DNA of 64,000 nt, taken from the NCBI GenBank assembly GCA_003254905.1, contig QANU01001671.1:248001-312000 (forward strand), given 5' to 3'. Source of the stretch: Nissolia schottii (lineage: Eukaryota; Streptophyta; Magnoliopsida; Fabales; Fabaceae). A program made the position numbers and the translations under genes. Positions 54,429-64,000 of this stretch are shown here, piece by piece. The notes beneath the pieces were generated by a model. It had not been told where the DNA came from, did no database searches, and saw nothing but the letters and a program-made list of their open reading frames with translations. Position 1 is the stretch's first letter. Each line of letters starts with the position of its first letter.

Positions 54429-54670
54429 TGTTAAGAATAATATATATTATATTTGATTTGATATACATTATGTTTGATTTGATTTGATTGTGATTTATTT
54501 TTGGTCGTTGTGTTTTGGCCGTTGAGTCTTCAGCCTATAAATAGGCTCAGCCTCCGATGTAAAGAAACACAATACAACTCTTAGATAATACAATTACTAT
54601 TTCTCTGTTATCTATCTTTGTCCTATATTTTTCTGTGCCACATTTATCTGTTTTTCCACGATGTTTAACA
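54429..54670 (+). mobile_element. Solo LTR of a Ty1/copia-type element (242 bp)
   Basis: It starts TGTTAAGAATAATATAT and ends GATGTTTAACA, with short inverted TGTTAA...TTAACA termini. It is flanked by the perfect 5-bp duplication ATAAA (54424-54428 and 54671-54675). A promoter-like CCTATAAATAGGCTC lies inside. No internal domain or second LTR is present, so it is the product of LTR-LTR recombination. Confidence 0.82.
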
Positions 54671-54675
54671 ATAAA

Positions 54676-56206
54676 AAAGAAAGAAAAAGACATACATAGT
54701 AGCCCTAGAAAAATGCATTGACACAGGGTGTATACATTATACTTTTAGACTTTAAGGTGGGAAAAATAGCAAAGTAAAATAAACTACACGAAGTGCAAGT
54801 CTTGATCCGGAAATTGCGGGGTTCAATGTTAGACTAGGTTAGGTTGATTTTGACATTAGTAAGAGTTGCTTACTTAAGGAATTATAATGGTTGGTATCCG
54901 AATCCAAGTGTACACATTTCACCTTCTATGTGCAAACTGAAGTTCTGATTTCCCAAACACCCTTATACTATATGGTGAATTACAGACCTCTCCTAAAATT
55001 ACGAAATATTAGATAGAATACCCTTTAATTTGCGGTGTCTGCACTAATCTCTTCATAGGGTACTCAGTATCATGTTTTTACAAAGGGAGTTCCGTATAAT
55101 TTACATTGGTCAATATTAAATTCTAGAAATACAAGTATATATATCATATGTGCTATCAAGTACATATATACAATTATACAAGAGGTTATCCATTCCTTAT
55201 TGTCGAGCTTTGTTCAGTTTCAATGGTTCTAAATAGTATATTATTGTGTTTCGTTCGCCCACTTGAAATTTGATTAATAAAATACATGAACCATCAAAAA
55301 AACTATAGTGTATTATCACCAAAGTCTCAAGGATGGTTAGTGTACCGGAATAGTTTTAGGGGCACCTAAATGTAGTAGGTGATTGAGATGTTTGGAGGAG
55401 TTGGACAGCGGCGCAACTTTCTAGTTCCAACACAGTCCAGAGATAGAGGTGAGTACTTGAAGGCATTCAGACACTTCAGTTAGAGAAATGTTATGTTGAC
55501 AAACAAAATACAACAATTTGTATAAACAATCACAAAAGACAAAATTTTAAATACTCAATAGAACTTTGATCCACTCTCTCTTTTATCTTTTGTAATTGTC
55601 TAAGTTATTGTATTTTATTCATCAACATAGTATTCCTCTTCAAGTAAATGTCCATTCTAAGTGAATAGTAGTATTTTAGGGGTAACAAAACTATTTATAA
55701 AAGAAATATGTGTGTATCTTTGGACCCTTGTTTGAGCCCGATATATGTAATTATTTCGTAACAGTTTGTATATATGTTTACAAATCATGAAATTCATGTG
55801 AAATATCGATTAACTTCAGCATTAGGGAAAGTAAGTGAAATTTACCCTATTATATGATTTGGTCACATTACATGAACACTAGCTATGTACGGCGCATGGA
55901 AAGATGGTCAAACATTAACTATGACTCGATCAATCTTGGAACCAATAATACTAAGTGAAACACGAGCTTGATGTGTTTTCCACATGGAAGTGTGGAAACA
56001 AAACCAACTAGCCCCACTTTACACAATACTAAAATGAGCCATAACCTTCATGAGCTTATGACAATCAGATAAATGTTTCCGACTTACTTATATCCTTCCC
56101 TTTTCCCCTTCTCTAATTCCCTATTCTTGATTTTCATTTCCTCTCTTGGTTTAGAGAAGAAGCCCCCAGAGAGAGTGGTAATTAATGATCTTTGGCAGTT
56201 GAAGTC
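54676..56206. other. Upstream region of the CLE peptide gene
   Basis: This is AT-rich, with no repeated unit or domain recognised. The last few hundred bases should hold the promoter and 5'UTR of the CLE43-like gene; a CT-rich leader lies at 56090-56150. Confidence 0.45.
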
Positions 56207-56434
56207 ATGTCGGTTTCAAGGACTCAAGTAGGGTGTCTCATATTGATGCTATTATTATCAAGTGTTTCAGTTTTAAACCATGAAGTATTGGGTGCTAGAT
56301 ATGTAGTACTAACAGAAGTGGAATATGCACTCAAGTCTCCATGTATCAATGAAACAGAAGATGGAGGAGGAGGCCCTTTCCAGACAGTTAACAGACAAGT
56401 ACCATCCTCTCCTGACCGCATACACAACAGGTAG
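56207..56434 (+). CDS. CLE43: CLE43-like signalling peptide precursor
   Basis: This is an intronless 75-residue secreted precursor. The signal peptide core is CLILMLLLSSVSVL (residues about 10-23). A variable acidic, Gly-rich middle follows, and the CLE dodecapeptide near the C-terminus is RQVPSSPDRIHN, followed by a final Arg. Pro4, Pro7, Asp8, His11 and Asn12 of the CLE consensus are kept. Position 6 is Ser rather than Gly and position 9 is Arg rather than Pro. This matches the unusual CLE43 subtype (RRIPSSPDRLHN, from memory). An upstream in-frame extension begins only with TTG, so I use the ATG at 56207. CLE peptides are ligands for leucine-rich-repeat receptor kinases. Confidence 0.85.
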   Translation: MSVSRTQVGCLILMLLLSSVSVLNHEVLGARYVVLTEVEYALKSPCINETEDGGGGPFQTVNRQVPSSPDRIHNR

Positions 56435-58061
56435 ATAAGATTGTGATTTCAAGGAGCCTAAAATTAAGTCACCCCCGTTGAATTGAAATTTTATTGTGAA
56501 TATGTCTAAATATATTAAAAGTTAAAATTGTATTTATATAAGAATTTTTTTGGTTATTCAATGCAGTGAGTTAATCCTGTATATGTAAAAGAATTGTTGT
56601 TTTCTTTTTGATATTCCAAGGGCTAAATAAACATACATATAAGTCTGTATCATTAATATTTTTTTCTTTCTTTACCATTTTTTAGCTAGCAAAGTTATAT
56701 ATCAAAATGAAGTTTGAAAGTTGACCTGTGTTTAAAATCTGCATGTTTGTGATAAAGGTAACCATGATTAGGAGTCATGAGGGGTTAGAAACGAGGGATT
56801 TGCTTTTGCTTTTTTCTTTTCCTTCATGTGCAAAGTGCTCAAACTATCCATGGAGGAAGGCAAGCAATGAGGGACTCGCTTTTTGGATGTACTCATAAAA
56901 AGAAATAGTTAGAGTAAAATTTTTAATAGAATACAGTCACATGCTTATTGGATGTTTATCTTATTATTATTGTTTTAACATCCAATATTTTATGAAAATA
57001 TATGTATTAGACGTAAAATTGTTGGTCAGAAATCAATATTAAACTAGAAATACGCAAGAATAACACTCCTTTGCAATAAACGATCCCTATCCCAGCTATG
57101 ATAGTAACGTATCCCAGCTCTAATAGCTTAATGGAATATCTCATGATACTCATGAAATTGGCTTCAATAGTAGAGAGTCCATAGGTGATTGAAAATGCTG
57201 GAGATATATCAGTGATGTAAAGTACAAAAAATAATACGATAATGTTCCTGTGGCTTACGACGATAACGATATCTTGAATTACTACAAGATATAATGGAAA
57301 AGAAAAAACAATAACAAGGTTTTAAAAATTTAAGCTACTTTATAAACAATTCTAATTTTTTGAAAAAATTCTTTAAAACGAAAAGATAACACAGATTCAG
57401 CAACATGCTGGCCGGCAGGTGCAAAATCTATGTCCATGAGTGCTCCCGTTAAGGTTTAGGTAGGGTACCACGTTAATACTTGTCGCGTCTCAACTACAAA
57501 ACATGGTTCAATATTCTAGTCCCCATTTTACAGATCGTATCCCTCTTTCCAAAAAAATTTGTAATTGTTGCCACGACTGCCGCAGATCTATTAAATTGAA
57601 CACGGTTCAATGCCCTGCAACTGCAAGACAGAAATCGTGAAGGCTTCAGAATCCCACGTCATGTGCTGAATCTCGCAGCATTTGGGTTTGTCCCTTTCTA
57701 GCAAAACTAGAATTGCAAACAGGGTGTTTCAACCTGTGTGCGTTGAATGAATAAAATCATCATTCGCATCAACAACGAAGCAAGGAAAAGGTACTCGTGT
57801 AGATTAACGAGTTACATAATAACCTCATTAAGAAATCTTTTGTAGAACTACAAAATAGTAACTGAAGTAATAGTTTAAATTTCAAAGTTTGTCCTTTCTC
57901 CACAAAATCGAGCATTCTTCTCAAGATAATTTAGAATCTATGGGAAAAAAAGGAAGGAGGGGAAGGGAGACAAGTTATGGGGATAATACAGGGATCATCT
58001 AACTTTCAATTCTGAATTAACCTTTTTTCATAAATATCATTCAGACTAAAAATAGTGCAAA
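56435..58061. other. Spacer between CLE43-like gene and SerRS
   Basis: The CLE 3' region and the SerRS 3'UTR converge here. The spacer is AT-rich, with no gene or element recognised. Confidence 0.5.
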
Positions 58062-61344
<3,283 letters not shown>

Positions 61345-63887
61345 TCTGAAATTGCTGATACGAAACGGTGACGGCGGCACTTCCTCAGATCTGCTGCTGC
61401 TATTTGGGGAGAGAGGAGTCAACGGCCAAACGCCACAGGGTTTGTGGGTTTAACAACGCCAACAGGAATAATAGTAATTTAATAACTAATTAATTGTGCA
61501 ACAATAGCGTTTTCACAGTCACGTCAAATAAAAACGTTTTGACAATAAATATAAAAACGGGAATGGATCATGTATTCGTGTGTGTTCAATTTTTTCATTG
61601 ATGTTTTAAGTGAGTCTAACCTTTTTTTTTAAATAAATTTATGGTAAAAGATTATGCATAATTTTATCATATAAAGATATACATGATAAGATTCATTTTT
61701 AATAAAAACCATGGTTGCTGAATTTTTCCTTGGTGTCTATGTTTCTCAATATAAAAAAAATTAAATTAATTCTTGAACTTTTTTAAAATATTATCCTCAT
61801 TAATTCTTTTGTTTAAATGGCAAGAAATTAACAAGAATAATTTTTGACATATTTAGGAACCAATTGGGGGCATTCAAAACTAATTTGAGACTTTTTTTTA
61901 TTAAAGAAACAAGGTAAATACCAATAAAAAAAAAGAGACTAATTAAAATATTCACTCAAAATTATTCTGAGTTATAAAATGTAAAAGTTTACTTGAGTTT
62001 TTTTTTAATTGTGTAAGTCCACTTAAGCTCCTTAATTGTTCAAAAGGTAAGATATCTAAGTCTCTAAATATATAAAATTAGACATTTTTTTTAATCTTTT
62101 TTACAAGAAAGAAAGAAATTTCATTTCTAAAAAATTCTTACGACACTTACATATTAAAATATATGTCAAATTTAATGTTAATAAAATACAAATATAACTT
62201 TTATTGTGAACTATCACGGTCTATAGTTTTGATCTTTGTCTAAAAATTATTAATATATAAACTTATTACTATATCGAAGAACAAATTGAAAATGCTGCGA
62301 TTTTAAGAATGTATTACATCACTTTTACAATAAATTCAAACATTGTTATCATTTATAAGACATTACAAAAGAAATACCTAAAACGAGGACAAAATAGTCA
62401 CAATGGGGAGAACAAAATACATAAGACTCGTCATTTAGAAAAATGACAAATATGAATAATTATGTCCAAAATCTAATAGATATAATTCTTTTATTTAATA
62501 GAAAAAATCCTAAATGATGAAGAAGAAAAAAATGATATGGATGCCACCAAAGAAGAAAAGCAAATCTTTAAAATCAAACATTGGTAACACAAATCAAGTT
62601 CATTCCTAAGCTTTGAAAATAATAGATCCATCCTTAAAGTTGACATTTGTACATTGAATTTGTTCCTAATGTTAGCATGGCTTCTATCAAATTTGTCCCA
62701 AGATCCTTGATAATAGAGACAACTTTAATGTGTAGAAATTAACCTTAGAACAAGTTTATTAATTTTTAAAGTTTAAGTCAAATGACCGTCATTACCAATA
62801 TTAGGGACAAATTTAAGACTTATTCAAAAAACAATGATGACAATTCTTATCTCTAACACTCACAAGAGTGTAGTACAAGAGAAGAGAAGTAGGAAAAAAG
62901 GATTAGGACAAATTTTGAAGAAAGGCAACAAATTATGTAAAGGGAATACTTTAATTGAATGAGAATTACCCTTTTCTTTATTTTACCCATTTCTTAGGTC
63001 TCTTTCTTTAAGCTGAAAATATCATAAATGAAGTTAGTGAAAACTAATTTGTTGCTCTGGTACTATAGAAAATAGATGGGTAAAATTACTCTTTCTAACA
63101 TGTCTCAAATATATATTTGACACAATTTAATTTAAAAGTTATATATATATATATATANNNNNNNNNNNNNNNNNNNNNNCCATAAAATTTTTGATAACAT
63201 TTCAAAAATTATCTTTTTTAAACTGACGAGAAGAAACAATTTAATGGATATATATACTCTTCAACTGTAGACTTTAATTGCAAAAGAAGGTGACCTATCT
63301 CAAACGAATTTGTCACTCAATCCCTCTCCCAACCCAATTTATTTTACACAAATTAGCCATTCCGAAAATAATTTAATCTGTTTCCGACCATTTTCGTTTT
63401 TACACAATGAGCCCAACAAATTAGTTGCAATAGTTTAACCACTAATGATAATAAGAATAAGTTTCTCCATCTATCAATATATACCGAATTTTATTAACAA
63501 GTGTTCTTAAAACACTTATTAAGAAACTTAAAAAATTTACATGGGTATAGTTTACAAAAAATACTTAAATGTCACCCGCTAACCAAGCCCTCACAATGAC
63601 TTGTTAGAGTATATCCCATAAAATTAGTTGCATTGCATGCATACTAAAGCATGACCACGATTAAACCACACAACAAATAAACGACTACAATTAAATCACA
63701 ACAAATAATTAGAGGAAAATTATACCGCCATAATGATGTGAGAAATTACAGAGTAGTAGTTAGACAAAAATAACACCAAACAAATAAATCAATCCTTCAT
63801 TCAGTTCACACTACATTAACAAACAAAAAAGAGGAATGAAATTCAAAATCTTAACTAACAAAGCTAACAAGAAAGACAGCACTGAAC
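61345..63887. other. AT-rich spacer with assembly gap
   Basis: The SerRS promoter and 5'UTR lie at the left edge. The rest is AT-rich with no gene. A run of 22 Ns (63158-63179) follows an (AT)n tract at 63141-63157, so the true length of this repeat is unknown. Confidence 0.6.
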
Positions 63888-64000
63888 CTAACTAGCTAGT
63901 AGACCGGTCGTCACCACAAGAAGAAGCAAACTAGTCAACAGCAACAACTGCGCGGAACCAGTACCAGCAAGCAGAGAAGTAGCACCGGCGGCGAAGCTTC
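63888..64000 (-). CDS. C-terminal end of a probable GPI-anchored protein (partial)
   Basis: The minus strand reads 36 codons to a TAG at 63888-63890. The peptide is small-residue rich (SFAAGATSLLAGTGS) and then strongly hydrophobic (LLLLTSLLLLVVTTGLLAS), with no charged residue at the end. This is the layout of a GPI-attachment signal, as in arabinogalactan, nodulin-like or lipid-transfer-like proteins. The body of the protein lies beyond the window, so the family cannot be named. Confidence 0.4.
   Translation of the reverse strand, partial: SFAAGATSLLAGTGSAQLLLLTSLLLLVVTTGLLAS

Overview
The window is nuclear plant DNA, most likely from a legume of the soybean type (Glycine or a close relative). 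The genes have many short introns with GT..AG borders, the spacers are AT-rich, and the space between genes is filled with small hAT-like, PIF/Harbinger-like and MULE-like elements, LTR elements and a tRNA-derived SINE. No tRNA, rRNA, CRISPR or bacterial feature was seen. A run of 22 Ns at 63158-63179 shows it is an assembled contig. Species assignment is an inference from gene similarity. Gene models were built by hand from splice borders. Every complete spliced model (KIN14S, DnaJ, GUX-A, GUX-B, cyclin, MIRO, YIP and SerRS) totals a multiple of three and ends at a stop, which supports them.

Layout. 129-688 (-): 5' exons of TANGLED1. 2140-5890 (-): a kinesin-14 (KIN14S). 6027-7653: two hAT-like elements in the kinesin upstream region. 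9727-11323 (-): a plastid-type J-domain/ferredoxin-like protein. 11856-13835 (-): a PLS-class PPR protein. 14640-18351: a graveyard holding an endo-beta-mannosidase 3' pseudogene, a MULE-like element, a lone BTB exon and an exon-deleted ribosomal protein eS25 gene. 19574-32204 (-): two tandem GT8 xylan glucuronosyltransferase (GUX) genes, with hAT-like insertions between them. 33601-34550 (+): a P-type cyclin. 35462-43311 (-): a 14-exon MIRO GTPase with a PIF/Harbinger element in intron 12 and a SINE just upstream. 45421-47890: a complete non-autonomous LTR retrotransposon. 49762-52589 (+): a Yip1-family membrane protein. 54429-54670: a solo LTR. 56207-56434 (+): a CLE43-like peptide precursor. 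58062-61344 (-): cytosolic seryl-tRNA synthetase. 63888-64000 (-): the C-terminal end of a probable GPI-anchored protein.

How it fits together. From memory of Arabidopsis, TAN, the PPR, the J-domain protein, a cyclin, a MIRO and a Yip1 gene lie close together on chromosome 3. KIN14S, MIRO1, a Yip1 gene and SerRS lie together on chromosome 5. This window carries the union of both sets, so it looks like a less fractionated version of the ancestral block. The mannosidase fragment and GUX genes, which I recall as neighbours on Arabidopsis chromosome 1, sit as a separate segment inside it. TAN and KIN14S are both microtubule genes of dividing cells, and both have MSA-like AACGG boxes upstream. The most striking observation is that GUX copy A has an intact frame but has lost two predicted Mn2+ ligands that copy B keeps.
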